Shown: positions 38,518-50,872 of the stretch, piece by piece | Numbering within the stretch: position 1 is the stretch's first letter | Layout of the letters: every line of letters starts with the position of its first letter | Assembly: GCA_035524275.1 (NCBI GenBank) | Contig: DATKPC010000003.1 | Span: 1-64,000 of the forward strand | Length of the DNA: 64,000 nt | Reading direction: 5' to 3' | Origin: DATKPC01 sp035524275 | GTDB taxonomy: Bacteria; Pseudomonadota; Gammaproteobacteria; Burkholderiales; Burkholderiaceae_F | Program-made: the position numbers and the translations under genes | The notes under the pieces: generated by a model | Seen by the model: the letters and a program-made list of their open reading frames with translations, nothing else | What the model was told of the DNA's origin: nothing | Databases searched by the model: none

Positions 38518-39501
38518 ATGACAGGCAACGCGTTACCGCTCACGAAGGCAGAGCTTCTGAAGGCCTACCGCACGATGCGCACGATCCGCGAGTTCGAGGA
38601 GCGGCTCCACGTCGACTTCGGTCGCGGCGACATACCCGGCTTCGTGCACCTGTACGCCGGCGAGGAGGCCGCCGGGACCGGGATCATGATGCACCTGCAC
38701 GACGGCGACCGCATCGCGAGCACGCATCGCGGCCACGGCCACTGCATCGCGAAGGGCGTGGACGTCGTCGAGATGATGAAGGAGATCTACGGCAAGAAGG
38801 GCGGCTCGTGCCACGGCAAGGGCGGCTCGATGCACATCGCCGACCTGTCCAAGGGCATGATGGGCGCGAACGGGATCCTCGGCGCCGGTGCGCCGCTCGC
38901 CTGCGGCGCCGCGCTCGCGGCGAAGTTCCGCGGCAAGGGCGAGATCGCGATCAGCTTCGTCGGCGACGGCGCGAGCAACCAGGGCACGTTCCTCGAGAGC
39001 CTGAACCTCGCCGCGGTCTGGAACCTGCCGGTGATCTTCGTCGTCGAGAACAACGGCTACGCGGAGTCGACCTCGCGCAAGTACGGCGTCGCGGTCGATT
39101 CGTACGTCGACCGCGCCGCCGGCTTCGGCATGCCGGGCATCAGCGTCGACGGCACGGACTTCTTCGCCGTCCACGAGTCCGCCGGCGAGGTCATCCGCCG
39201 CGCGCGCGAAGGCGGCGGGCCGTCGCTGCTCGAGTGCGAGATGGTCCGCTTCCACGGGCACTTCGAGGGCGACGCGCAGACGTATCGCGGCCAGGGCGAG
39301 CTGGAGGACATCCGCTTCAACAAGGATTGCCTGAAGAAGTTCACGGCGGCCGTCACGTCGACCGGGCTGATCGGCGCGGCGGAGCTGCAGTCGATCGACA
39401 AGGAGGTGCTGGCGTTGATCGAGGACGCCGTGAAGCAGGCCAAGGCCGCCCCGCTGCCGACCGCCGCCGACCTCATGACCGACGTCTACGTCTCGTACTG
39501 A
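38518..39501 (+). CDS. acoA: AcoA, acetoin dehydrogenase E1 alpha subunit
   Basis: This 327-residue thiamine-diphosphate enzyme subunit has RTIREFEERLHVDFGRGDIP, the GFVHLYAGEEAAGTGI block, HRGHGHCIAKG, and the ThDP-binding motif VGDGASNQGTFLESLNLAAV ending NN. It cleaves acetoin with AcoB, passing acetyl to the lipoyl group of AcoC and releasing acetaldehyde. GAGGAGACCAGCACC precedes the ATG. AcoB follows after 17 nt. Confidence 0.96.
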   Translation: MTGNALPLTKAELLKAYRTMRTIREFEERLHVDFGRGDIPGFVHLYAGEEAAGTGIMMHLHDGDRIASTHRGHGHCIAKGVDVVEMMKEIYGKKGGSCHGKGGSMHIADLSKGMMGANGILGAGAPLACGAALAAKFRGKGEIAISFVGDGASNQGTFLESLNLAAVWNLPVIFVVENNGYAESTSRKYGVAVDSYVDRAAGFGMPGISVDGTDFFAVHESAGEVIRRAREGGGPSLLECEMVRFHGHFEGDAQTYRGQGELEDIRFNKDCLKKFTAAVTSTGLIGAAELQSIDKEVLALIEDAVKQAKAAPLPTAADLMTDVYVSY

Positions 39502-39518
39502 TTCGAGGAGCACATCCG

Positions 39519-40538
39519 ATGGCACGCAAGATCAGCATGAAGCAGGCGATCAACGAAGCGCTGGACCAGGAGATGGCCCGCGATCCGTCCGTGATCGTGA
39601 TGGGGGAGGACATCGTCGGCGGCGCCGGCGGCGAGGGCGAGCGCGATGCCTGGGGCGGCGTCCTCGGCGTCACGAAGGGGCTGCACGCGAAGCACGGCGA
39701 CCGCCTGATGGACACGCCGCTGTCGGAGTCGGCGTATGTCGGCGCCGCGATCGGGGCGGCCGCCTGCGGCATGCGCCCGGTGGCGGAACTGATGTTCATC
39801 GATTTCATGGGCGTGTGCTTCGACCAGATCTTCAACCAGGCGGCGAAGTTCAAGTACATGTTCGGCGGCAAGGCCGAGACGCCGGTCGTGATCCGCGCGA
39901 TGGTCGGCGCCGGCTTCCGCGCCGCGGCGCAGCACTCGCAGATGCTGACGCCGCTGTTCACGCACATTCCGGGACTGAAGGTCGTCTGCCCGAGCACGCC
40001 GTACGACACGAAAGGGCTCCTGATCCAGTCGATCCGCGACAACGACCCGGTGATCTTCTGCGAGCACAAGAACCTCTACGGCTTCGAGGGCGAGGTTCCG
40101 GAGGCGAGCTACGCGATCCCGTTCGGCGAGGCCGCCGTCGTGCGCGAAGGCAAGTCGGCAACGATCGTGACCTATGGCCTGATGGTCCACCGTTCGTTCG
40201 ATGCCGCGGCCGCGCTGGCGAAGGAGGGCATCGACGTCGAGATCGTCGACCTGAGGACGCTCAGTCCGCTCGACACCGACACCGTGCTCGAAAGCGTCGA
40301 GAAGACCGGCCACCTGGTTTGCGTCGACGAGGCCAACCCGCGCTGCAACATCGCGACCGACATTTCCTCGATCGTCGCGCAGAAGGCCTTCGGGGCGCTG
40401 AAGGGCCCGATCGAGCTGGTCACGGCGCCGCACACGCCGGTGCCGTTCTCGCCGGTGCTCGAGGACCTGTACATCCCGAGCGCGGCGCAGATCGGCGCGG
40501 CCGTGAAGCGCAGCGTCCAGTGGAGCAAGCGCCGATGA
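39519..40538 (+). CDS. acoB: AcoB, acetoin dehydrogenase E1 beta subunit
   Basis: This 339-residue transketolase-type subunit begins MARKISMKQAINEALDQEMA, with VIVMGEDIVGGAGGEG, TPLSESAYVGAAIGAAACGM, and the C-terminal domain IVTYGLMVHRSFDAAAALAK and EIVDLRTLSPLDTDTVLESV. It forms the alpha2beta2 E1 with AcoA. The start is preceded by GAGGAGCACATCCG. The stop overlaps the acoC start by 4 bp. Confidence 0.96.
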   Translation: MARKISMKQAINEALDQEMARDPSVIVMGEDIVGGAGGEGERDAWGGVLGVTKGLHAKHGDRLMDTPLSESAYVGAAIGAAACGMRPVAELMFIDFMGVCFDQIFNQAAKFKYMFGGKAETPVVIRAMVGAGFRAAAQHSQMLTPLFTHIPGLKVVCPSTPYDTKGLLIQSIRDNDPVIFCEHKNLYGFEGEVPEASYAIPFGEAAVVREGKSATIVTYGLMVHRSFDAAAALAKEGIDVEIVDLRTLSPLDTDTVLESVEKTGHLVCVDEANPRCNIATDISSIVAQKAFGALKGPIELVTAPHTPVPFSPVLEDLYIPSAAQIGAAVKRSVQWSKRR

Positions 40539-41659
40539 CCGCCGCCATCACGCCCATCATCATGCCCAAGTGGGGCCTCGAGATGCGCGAGGGGACCATC
40601 TCGGCCTGGCTCGTCGAGGAGGGCGCGGACATCTCGGTGGGCATGCCGATCATCGACGTCGAGACCGACAAGATCTCCAACGCGGTGGAGGCGCCGGACC
40701 CGGGCCTGCTGCGTCGAAAGGTCGCCCGCGAGGGCGAGACGCTGCCGGTCAAGGCGTTGCTGGGCGTGATGGCCGATCGCGCGGTGAGCGATGCCGAGAT
40801 CGACGCGTTCATCCAGGCCTACGAAGTGCCCGACGTCGAAGGCGGGGGCGAGGAGGGCGCGCCGGCCTACCAGGTCGTCACGGTCGACGGGCTGCGGGTG
40901 CGCTACGCGCGCCGCGGCCCGGAGGGCGGCGTGCCGGTGGTCTTCCTCCACGGGTTCGGCGGCGACCTGAACAACTGGCTCTTCAATCTCGACGCGGTCG
41001 CGGAGGGTTCGCCGGTGATCGCGCTGGACCTTCCGGGGCACGGCGAGTCGGAGGCGCGGCTGCCCGGCGCGAAGCTGGCGGACCTCGCCGCGTTCGTCGG
41101 CCGCTTCCTCGACGCGATCGGCGTCAAGCGCGCGCACTTCGTCGGGCATTCGATGGGGGGCGCGATCGCCGCGAAGCTGGCCGGGACGGATGCACCGCGG
41201 GTCGCCTCGCTGACGCTCGTCAACAGCGCCGGGCTCGGGCCGGAGATCAACATGGCCTACATCGACGGCTTCGTCAGCGCCGCGTCGCGGCGCGAACTGA
41301 AGCCGGTCGTCGAGCTGCTGTTCGCCGACCCGGGTCTCGTCAGTCGCCAGCTGCTCGACGACCTGCTCCGCTACAAGCGGCTGGACGGCGTGACCGGGCT
41401 GCTGCAGGCGCTCGCCGCATCGCTGTTCGGCGCCGGAAAGCAGGCCGACCTTCCGGGCCGCGAGCTGGGCAGCATCGACGTCCCGCTGCTCGTCGTCTGG
41501 GGGGCGAAGGACCAGGTGATCCCGGCGGGGCACGCCAAGAGCGCGCCGTCGCGCGCGACGGTCAAGGTGTTCGACGACGCAGGCCACATGGCGATGATGG
41601 AGAAGGCGAACGAGGTCAACGCGCTGATCAGGCGGCATGTCGGCGGATCGGGAGGCTGA
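40535..41659 (+). CDS. acoC: AcoC, acetoin dehydrogenase E2 (lipoyl domain plus alpha/beta hydrolase fold)
   Basis: This 374-residue protein has a lipoyl domain (about 5-80; IIMPKWGLEMREGTISAWLV, lipoylation lysine in VETDKISNAVEAP) and an alpha/beta-hydrolase-like acyltransferase domain (VVFLHGFGGDLNNWLFNLDA, nucleophile elbow HFVGHSMGGAIAAKLAG, His in VFDDAGHMAMM). This hydrolase-type E2, unlike the classical catalytic domain, is the normal AcoC form. It transfers the acetyl group to CoA. It overlaps acoB and the next gene by a few bases, so the group is translationally linked. Confidence 0.95.
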   Translation: MTAAITPIIMPKWGLEMREGTISAWLVEEGADISVGMPIIDVETDKISNAVEAPDPGLLRRKVAREGETLPVKALLGVMADRAVSDAEIDAFIQAYEVPDVEGGGEEGAPAYQVVTVDGLRVRYARRGPEGGVPVVFLHGFGGDLNNWLFNLDAVAEGSPVIALDLPGHGESEARLPGAKLADLAAFVGRFLDAIGVKRAHFVGHSMGGAIAAKLAGTDAPRVASLTLVNSAGLGPEINMAYIDGFVSAASRRELKPVVELLFADPGLVSRQLLDDLLRYKRLDGVTGLLQALAASLFGAGKQADLPGRELGSIDVPLLVVWGAKDQVIPAGHAKSAPSRATVKVFDDAGHMAMMEKANEVNALIRRHVGGSGG

Positions 41660-42387
41660 TGCGCCGCGACGGCCTGCCGGCATTCGCGCGCGTCGCGATC
41701 CACCGGCAGCCGCTGGACGACGGGATCGCGCGCGAGGCGCAGTGGCTGGCCGCGAGCGCGCAGTCCGGCATCCCGCAGGCGCACCTCTGGCATGCGCCGC
41801 GCGGCTTCGTCGTGCCGCGGCGCTATACGCTGCTGTCGGGCTGGGCGCGCGTCGCCGCCGCGTATGGCGAGGCGCTGCAGGTCCGCAGTTCCGGCGGCGG
41901 CCTCGTTCCGCAGGGCCGCGGCATCTGGAACCTGACCCTGGCGTGGCGCGGCAGGCCGCAGGAAGCGGGCGGCGGCGAGGCGATCTACCGGGACCTGTGC
42001 GATGAACTTGCGCAGGCTTTGCGCCATCTCGGCATCGACGCGATGCCGGGCACCGTCGACGGCTCGTTCTGCGACGGGCGATTCAATCTCGCCGTCGGCG
42101 GCCGCAAGCTCGTCGGCACCGCGCAGGCCTGGCGTCGCGTCGAGGGGCATGCCGTGGTCCTGGCGCACGCCGTGATCCTGGTCGATGCCGACCCCGAGGA
42201 ACTCGCGGCAGGCGCCAGCGCCTTCGAGGAGGCGCTGGGGACGGCAACGCGGTACCGGGCCGAGGCGCTGACGTGCGTCGCGCGCGTCGTCGGCGGGAAG
42301 GACGTCGAGGAACGGACGTTGACCGCGATCGAAGGACGGTTCGCGCCTGCGCCGCTCGCGCGGGCGGCGCCGTGGACGATTCCATAG
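41659..42387 (+). CDS. Lipoate-protein ligase A family protein
   Basis: This 242-residue protein has the LplA/LipB/BPL fold: VRSSGGGLVPQGRGIWNLTL (the RxGGG motif), MPGTVDGSFCDGRFNLAVGG, then RKLVGTAQAWRRVEGHAVV with the conserved lysine, and HAVILVDADPEEL. It should attach lipoate or octanoate to a lysine, and the most likely target is AcoC, whose stop codon it overlaps by one base (TGATG). It is shorter than E. coli LplA (338 residues), lacking the C-terminal domain. Whether it activates lipoate itself is undecided. Confidence 0.85.
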   Translation: MRRDGLPAFARVAIHRQPLDDGIAREAQWLAASAQSGIPQAHLWHAPRGFVVPRRYTLLSGWARVAAAYGEALQVRSSGGGLVPQGRGIWNLTLAWRGRPQEAGGGEAIYRDLCDELAQALRHLGIDAMPGTVDGSFCDGRFNLAVGGRKLVGTAQAWRRVEGHAVVLAHAVILVDADPEELAAGASAFEEALGTATRYRAEALTCVARVVGGKDVEERTLTAIEGRFAPAPLARAAPWTIP

Positions 42388-42402
42388 GAGAGGGGGAAAG
42401 AC

Positions 42403-42711
42403 ATGGTCCTGCTCGAATTCGCGATGGCCCCGGCCGGCCAGGGCGACAGCTACAGCGCGTCGGTCGCGCGCCTGCTCGACGTGATCGACAAGAGCGGCCT
42501 GCCGTACCAGCTGACGCCGATGGGAACGATCCTCGAGGGCGAATGGGAGGCGGTCATGGCGGTCGTCACGGCCTGCTTCAAGACGCTGCAGCCGGACTGC
42601 AACCGCATCGCGATGAACCTGAAGATGGACTACCGGGCCGGGCCCGGAGGCCGGATCGCGAGCAAGACCGCGCGCGTCGAGGAGCGCCTGGGCCGCAAGC
42701 TGCGGACCTGA
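42403..42711 (+). CDS. MTH1187/YkoF-type thiamine-binding protein
   Basis: This 102-residue protein matches the MTH1187 family (DUF77): LLEFAMAPAGQGDSYSASVA, then IDKSGLPYQLTPMGTILEGE, WEAVMAVVTACFKTL and IAMNLKMDYRAG. Family members form tetramers and bind thiamine. It is 15 nt after the lipoate-ligase gene, at the end of the aco run, where the E1 enzyme needs thiamine diphosphate. This supports a role in cofactor supply, though the sequence does not prove it. Confidence 0.83.
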   Translation: MVLLEFAMAPAGQGDSYSASVARLLDVIDKSGLPYQLTPMGTILEGEWEAVMAVVTACFKTLQPDCNRIAMNLKMDYRAGPGGRIASKTARVEERLGRKLRT

Positions 42712-42756
42712 GCGCCAGCCGGTGCGGCGGCGCGGCGGCCTCGCGGCCGCCGCGGC

Positions 42757-46614
<3,858 letters not shown>

Positions 46615-46985
46615 GTCGATCGAGGTCGTAGGACTTGCCAGGCGCCCGGTCCATGAGCTGTTCCGGCGCGGCGGCGTACGGCAAATCCGCTCGCATTAGA
46701 TGCTGCTCGGGGCCGAAGGTCCATAGGGCAAACCCGAGACGTGGGGTGCCGATTGGCCCGCGTCCGGCGCGGTGGCGTCGACCGGCAGCGACGGCGCGGA
46801 CCGCATCAAGCGGTGATTGATCCGCAACGGCTGTGCCGACGATGATCCGGTGTCGGGCTGCCGATATCATCGTCGGGTCGAATCCCCCATGGAGGCAACA
46901 TGGAGTCGCCGTGCCGAAGCGCCGGGCCGCCGGATATCGCCGTCCCGAGCAGGCGCGGATCCGGGACGGCCACCGGCGCTTCGCG
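46615..46985. other. Divergent intergenic region (kinase / class II aldolase)
   Basis: These 371 nt contain no convincing gene. An inverted repeat lies at 46836-46876. A GTG at 46911 with GGAG 5 nt upstream is an alternative start for the aldolase frame. I see no strong -35/-10 pair. Confidence 0.4.
46836..46876. promoter_or_regulatory. 11-bp inverted repeat in the divergent region
   Basis: CCGACGATGAT (46836-46846) pairs perfectly with ATCATCGTCGG (46866-46876) around 19 nt. It could be an operator for the divergent kinase and aldolase genes, or an RNA stem in the aldolase leader. The owner and function are unknown. Confidence 0.5.
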
Positions 46986-47717
46986 ATGAATACGTTGCCG
47001 GACGACGAGGACTTCGCTTCGGCGGCCGTCGCGGCACTGCGCGCCGACCTCGCGCTGGCGCTGCGCGCCGCCGCGCACCACGGACTGGCGGAGGGCGTCT
47101 GCAATCATTTCAGCGTCGAGCTGCCGGACCGCTCGGGGCGGTTCCTGCTCAATCCGCGCGGTTTCCTCTGGAGCGAAATCGGCCCCGACGACATCGTGAT
47201 GGTCGACGTCGAGGGCCGGCGCCTTGCCGGGCGCCACGAGGTCGAGGCCACCGCGATGTTCATCCATGCCGCGATACACCGCCTCGGGCACAAGGCCTGT
47301 GTCCTGCACACGCACATGCCGTATGCGACGGCGTTGACGCTGACGGGGCGCCGCGCCCTCGATACGACGCTGTCGCAGAACGCGATGCGGTTCCACGGAC
47401 GCGTCCGGGCCGATCCGCACTACGGCGGCCTCGCGCTCGACGCGTCCGAGGGCGAACGCATCGCGCGCGCGATGGGCGACGCCGATGTCGTGTTTCTCGG
47501 CAACCATGGCGTCGTCGTCTGCGGGCCGCGCATCGACTACGCCTACGACGACCTCTACTACCTGGAGCGGGCGTGCCTGGTGCAGGTGCTGGCGCAGTCG
47601 ACGGGGCAGCCGCTGGCGCCGGTCGACCCGGAGCTCGCGCGGCGGGTCGGCGAGCAGTCTGGTGGGGAGCGGTTGCAGTCTGAGCTTTTCTTCGAGGCCT
47701 TGCGCCGCACGCTTTGA
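46986..47717 (+). CDS. Class II aldolase/adducin family protein
   Basis: This 243-residue protein has the family's zinc ligands: the HTH of CVLHTHMPYATALTL and the His of GNHGVVVCG. Other features are ALRAAAHHGLAEGVCNHFSV and LLNPRGFLWSEIGPDDIVMV. Members cleave or decarboxylate phosphorylated or free sugars and hydroxy acids; the substrate is not evident. The ATG at 46986 fits the family N-terminus (MNTLPDDEDFASAAVAALRA) but has no good ribosome site. GTG 46911 has one and would add 25 basic residues. Its promoter must lie in the region shared with the kinase. Confidence 0.85.
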   Translation: MNTLPDDEDFASAAVAALRADLALALRAAAHHGLAEGVCNHFSVELPDRSGRFLLNPRGFLWSEIGPDDIVMVDVEGRRLAGRHEVEATAMFIHAAIHRLGHKACVLHTHMPYATALTLTGRRALDTTLSQNAMRFHGRVRADPHYGGLALDASEGERIARAMGDADVVFLGNHGVVVCGPRIDYAYDDLYYLERACLVQVLAQSTGQPLAPVDPELARRVGEQSGGERLQSELFFEALRRTL

Positions 47718-47804
47718 GCGCCGGTCGCGATGTCCACCGTCCACGCGCCGCCGTGATCGAATCCGCGTCGGTGCCGTCATCCTGGCGAACGAGGTGAACC
47801 TCCC

Positions 47805-48332
47805 ATGACGTCCTCTGACCTCGCGGTGTCACGGCTGTCGCGCGCGACCGAGCGCGACATCGCCGAACTCGCCGACGTGCTCGCCGATTGCGTCGATGGC
47901 GGCGCGTCGGTGAGCTTCATGCACCCGCTGTCCGCGGAGCGCGCGCGGGCGTTCTGGCGCGGCGTCGCGCAGGAGGCGGACGCCGGGGCGCGGGCGCTGA
48001 TCGTCGCCCGGCTCGCGGGTGCGATCGTCGGCACCGTCCAGCTCGTGCTCGAGCAGCCGGAGAACCAGCCGCATCGCGCCGATCTGGCGAAGATGCTGGT
48101 GCATCGCCGCGCGCGCCGCCACGGGATCGGCGCCGCGCTGCTGCGCAAGGCGGAGGATGTCGCGCGCGAGTGCGGCAAGACGCTGCTGGTGCTGGATACC
48201 GCGAGCCCGGACGCCGAGCGTCTCTACGCGCGCCACGGCTGGATCGCGTGCGGGCAGGTGCCGGACTATGCGCTGCTGCCCCGCGGCGGCCTGTGCGCCA
48301 CAACGTTCTACTATCGCAGGTTCGACGGATGA
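47805..48332 (+). CDS. GNAT family N-acetyltransferase
   Basis: This 175-residue protein has the GNAT core: ARLAGAIVGTVQLVLEQPEN, then KMLVHRRARRHGIGAALLRK as the acetyl-CoA loop, and TLLVLDTASPDAERLYARHG. The substrate is unknown. It overlaps the aminotransferase start by 4 bp (ATGA), so the two are probably translated together and may act in one pathway. Confidence 0.88.
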   Translation: MTSSDLAVSRLSRATERDIAELADVLADCVDGGASVSFMHPLSAERARAFWRGVAQEADAGARALIVARLAGAIVGTVQLVLEQPENQPHRADLAKMLVHRRARRHGIGAALLRKAEDVARECGKTLLVLDTASPDAERLYARHGWIACGQVPDYALLPRGGLCATTFYYRRFDG

Positions 48333-49570
48333 ACCGCAGGTCGCGATCGATGGGCATCAGGCTGGCAGGACGCACGAAGGACGTGGCGCCGTTCCTGGCG
48401 ATGGAATTCGGCAAGCACGCTCTCGCGCTGGAGGCGCAGGGCCACCGGATCATCAAGCTCAACATCGGCGAGCCGGACTTCGGCGCGCCGCCCGGCGTCG
48501 TGCGCGCGATGCACGTCGCGCTGGACGAGCGGCGCACCGCGTACACGGCGGCGCTCGGTGTCGAGCCGCTGCGTCGCGCGATCGCGCGCCACTACGGCGC
48601 TGCGCACGGCGTCGACGTCGATCCGCAGCGCGTCATCGTCACCGCCGGCGCGTCGGCGGCGCTGCTGCTGCTGACGGCGGCGCTCGTCGATCCGGGCGAC
48701 GAGGTGCTGGTCGGCGACCCGTCGTATCCCTGCAACCGGCATTTCGTCTCGAGCTTCGGCGGTCGCGTGAAGCTGGTCCCGACGACGACCGCGACGCGCT
48801 ACCAGCTCGACCGCGAGCTGGTCGAGCGCCATTGGGGCCCGCAGACGCGCGGCGTCCTCGTCGCGACGCCGTCGAACCCGACGGGCACGTCGGTGCCATT
48901 CGACGAGCTCGCCGCGCTGTGCGGCGCCGCGAGCGCGCGCGGCGGCTGGCGCCTCGTCGACGAGATCTACCTCGGCCTGCAGGACGGCGATGCGGCGCAC
49001 CCGACGGCACGCTCGGTGCTGGCGGTCGATCCCGACGCCATCGTCGTCAGCAGCTTCTCGAAATACTTCGGGATGACCGGTTGGCGCCTCGGTTGGTGCG
49101 TCGTCCCCCGGGAGCTGGTCGGTGCCGTCGAGCGACTGGCGCAGAACTACTACATCTGTCCGTCGTCGCCGGCACAGCATGCAGCCGTCGCCTGCTTCGA
49201 CGCGGCGGCGATCGCGGTGTGCGAGGAGCGGCGGGCGCGGTTCGCGCAGCGGCGCGAGCTGGTGCTGCGCGGGCTGGCGTCGATCGGGCTCGACGTGCCC
49301 GTCGCGCCGGACGGCGCGTTCTACGTCTACATCGATATCGCCGCGACCGGGATGAAGGCGATGCCGTTCTGCGAGCTCGCGCTGCAGGAGGCCCACGTCG
49401 CGCTGACGCCCGGGCAGGATTTCGGCGAGGCGAGGGCCGACGAGCACGTGCGCCTGTCGTACGCGGCCTCGGAGGAGGACCTCGCCGAGGCGTTGCATCG
49501 CCTCGGCGGCCTGATGCGGCGGATTCGCGGCGCCGGAAGCGCCGGTACCGCGTCGTCAGCGACCCGCTGA
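48329..49570 (+). CDS. Class I/II PLP-dependent aminotransferase
   Basis: This 413-residue fold-type I aminotransferase has IIKLNIGEPDFGAPPGVVRA, TAYTAALGVEPLRRAIARHY, GDPSYPCNRHFVSSFGG, the Asn of ATPSNPTGTSVPFDEL, and the PLP lysine in VVSSFSKYFGMTGWRLGWCV. It resembles aspartate/aromatic or N-succinyldiaminopimelate-type transaminases; the amino acid is not predictable. A second possible start is MGIRLAGRTKDV (48350), which fits family length better. It ends 23 nt before the convergent OmpA lipoprotein. Confidence 0.88.
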   Translation: MNRRSRSMGIRLAGRTKDVAPFLAMEFGKHALALEAQGHRIIKLNIGEPDFGAPPGVVRAMHVALDERRTAYTAALGVEPLRRAIARHYGAAHGVDVDPQRVIVTAGASAALLLLTAALVDPGDEVLVGDPSYPCNRHFVSSFGGRVKLVPTTTATRYQLDRELVERHWGPQTRGVLVATPSNPTGTSVPFDELAALCGAASARGGWRLVDEIYLGLQDGDAAHPTARSVLAVDPDAIVVSSFSKYFGMTGWRLGWCVVPRELVGAVERLAQNYYICPSSPAQHAAVACFDAAAIAVCEERRARFAQRRELVLRGLASIGLDVPVAPDGAFYVYIDIAATGMKAMPFCELALQEAHVALTPGQDFGEARADEHVRLSYAASEEDLAEALHRLGGLMRRIRGAGSAGTASSATR

Positions 49571-49593
49571 CCCGCGCGACCGCAGCGTCGCGG

Positions 49594-50259
49594 TCATCCC
49601 TTCGCCGGCGGATAGGCGACGAAGATCTCGACGCGCCGATTCTGCGCCCGACCCTCGGCCGAGTCGTTCGACGCGACCGGATTCTGCGCGCCCAGCCCCT
49701 GCGTCGTGATGCGCTGCGGCTGGACGCCGTGGGTCGCGAGGTACGTCGCGACGCTCTGCGCGCGATTCTGCGACAGCGGCGTATTGATCGCATCGCTGCC
49801 GGTGCTGTCGGTGTAGCCGATCACCTGCACGCTTTCCGTCGGGTTCTGCGCCAGCGTCGTCGCGAGCTGGTCCAGCGCCGGGTAGAGCTTCGGGTTCAGG
49901 TTGGCGCTGTTGGTCGCGAAGCCGGCGTCCGAAGGGACGTTGATCTTCAGGCGATTGTCCGCGGTCTGCGTCACCTGCACCGCGGTGCCCGCCGTCGCCT
50001 GCTGCATCTGCTGCTTCTGCTTCTCCAGGTGCTCGTTCCACAGGTAGCCGCCGAGCGCGCCGAGCGCCGCACCGCCGGCGGCGCCGAGCGCCGCCGAGTC
50101 GCCCTTGTGGCCGCCTCCGGTGACGCCGCCCAGGACGGCTCCCGCGGCCGCGCCGATACCTGCGCCCTTGGCGGTGGTCTGCTGCGAGTCGGTCATGTCG
50201 GCGCAAGCGCCGATGACGAGGCAGCCGGACAGGGTGGCGGCAATCCAACGTGGCGTCAT
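49594..50259 (-). CDS. OmpA-family peptidoglycan-binding lipoprotein
   Basis: This 221-residue protein has a lipoprotein signal with lipobox VIGAC (ATLSGCLVIGACADMTDSQQ), a glycine-zipper segment (GAGIGAAAGAVLGGVTGGGH, AALGAAGGAALGALGGYLWN), a short coiled coil, and a C-terminal OmpA-like domain (VQVIGYTDSTGSDAINTPLS, AQSVATYLATHGVQ, AQNRRVEIFVAYP). It likely links outer membrane and peptidoglycan. The start MTPRWIAATLSG was preferred because GGAG is then 7 nt upstream. It is divergent from the PsiE-like gene with 193 nt between starts. Confidence 0.92.
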   Translation of the reverse strand: MTPRWIAATLSGCLVIGACADMTDSQQTTAKGAGIGAAAGAVLGGVTGGGHKGDSAALGAAGGAALGALGGYLWNEHLEKQKQQMQQATAGTAVQVTQTADNRLKINVPSDAGFATNSANLNPKLYPALDQLATTLAQNPTESVQVIGYTDSTGSDAINTPLSQNRAQSVATYLATHGVQPQRITTQGLGAQNPVASNDSAEGRAQNRRVEIFVAYPPAKG

Positions 50260-50452
50260 GGTCATTCTCCGTTGCGAGGTCGTCACGACCCTCCTGCACA
50301 GGTCGGGATCGTTGCAACGGAATTCAAGGGCGCGCGGTTTACCCGAATGCGCTCGTCGAAGCGGCCTAGCCCGATCGTGGCATCTCACGCTACCTTACGC
50401 GCGATGGCGCCGGGCGATCGCTGGCGCAGTGGCCCGGGAGGACAATGCAATC

Positions 50453-50860
50453 ATGGACAAGTTGACGGCCCGCTTCGAATACGTCGCGGTCGCCGCGCTG
50501 ATGCTGATGCTGATGTTGACGGTCGGCTACGGGATGATCATCGTCGCCTGGTCGCTCGTCGTCGATCTCAGCGGTCCGCACGAACTCATCGGCGAACCGA
50601 AGGCGCTGTTCGACGTCTTCGGCCTTTTCGTCGCGATCCTGGTGGGCATCGAGCTGCTCAAGATCATGCGCCACTTCCTCGTCGCGCATGACGTCGACAC
50701 GGCCCTCGTCGTGCAGACGGCGCTGATCGCCCTGTGCAACAAGATCATCACGATGAACGTCTCGGCCGCGTCGTGGACGACGCTCGTCGCGCTCGCGGCG
50801 TTGACGCTGGCGCTCGCCGCGGCGGTATTCGCGCTGCGGCGGAACGCGGGCGGCGCGTAG
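50453..50860 (+). CDS. PsiE-like (phosphate-starvation-inducible) membrane protein
   Basis: This 135-residue protein has four membrane helices and the PsiE pattern: YVAVAALMLMLMLTVGYGMI, then LFDVFGLFVAILVGIELLKI, HDVDTALVVQTALIALCNKI and ASWTTLVALAALTLALAAAV. The function of PsiE is unknown. GGGAGGACAATGCAATC precedes the ATG. Converges on the helicase gene, 12 nt away. Confidence 0.8.
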   Translation: MDKLTARFEYVAVAALMLMLMLTVGYGMIIVAWSLVVDLSGPHELIGEPKALFDVFGLFVAILVGIELLKIMRHFLVAHDVDTALVVQTALIALCNKIITMNVSAASWTTLVALAALTLALAAAVFALRRNAGGA

Positions 50861-50872
50861 GCAGCGGGCCGC

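Noticed and set aside
41659..42387. This gene as mdcG (holo-ACP synthase of malonate decarboxylase)
   Set aside because: Its RxGGG and lysine motifs are those of lipoate ligases, and it overlaps acoC, far from the mdc genes.
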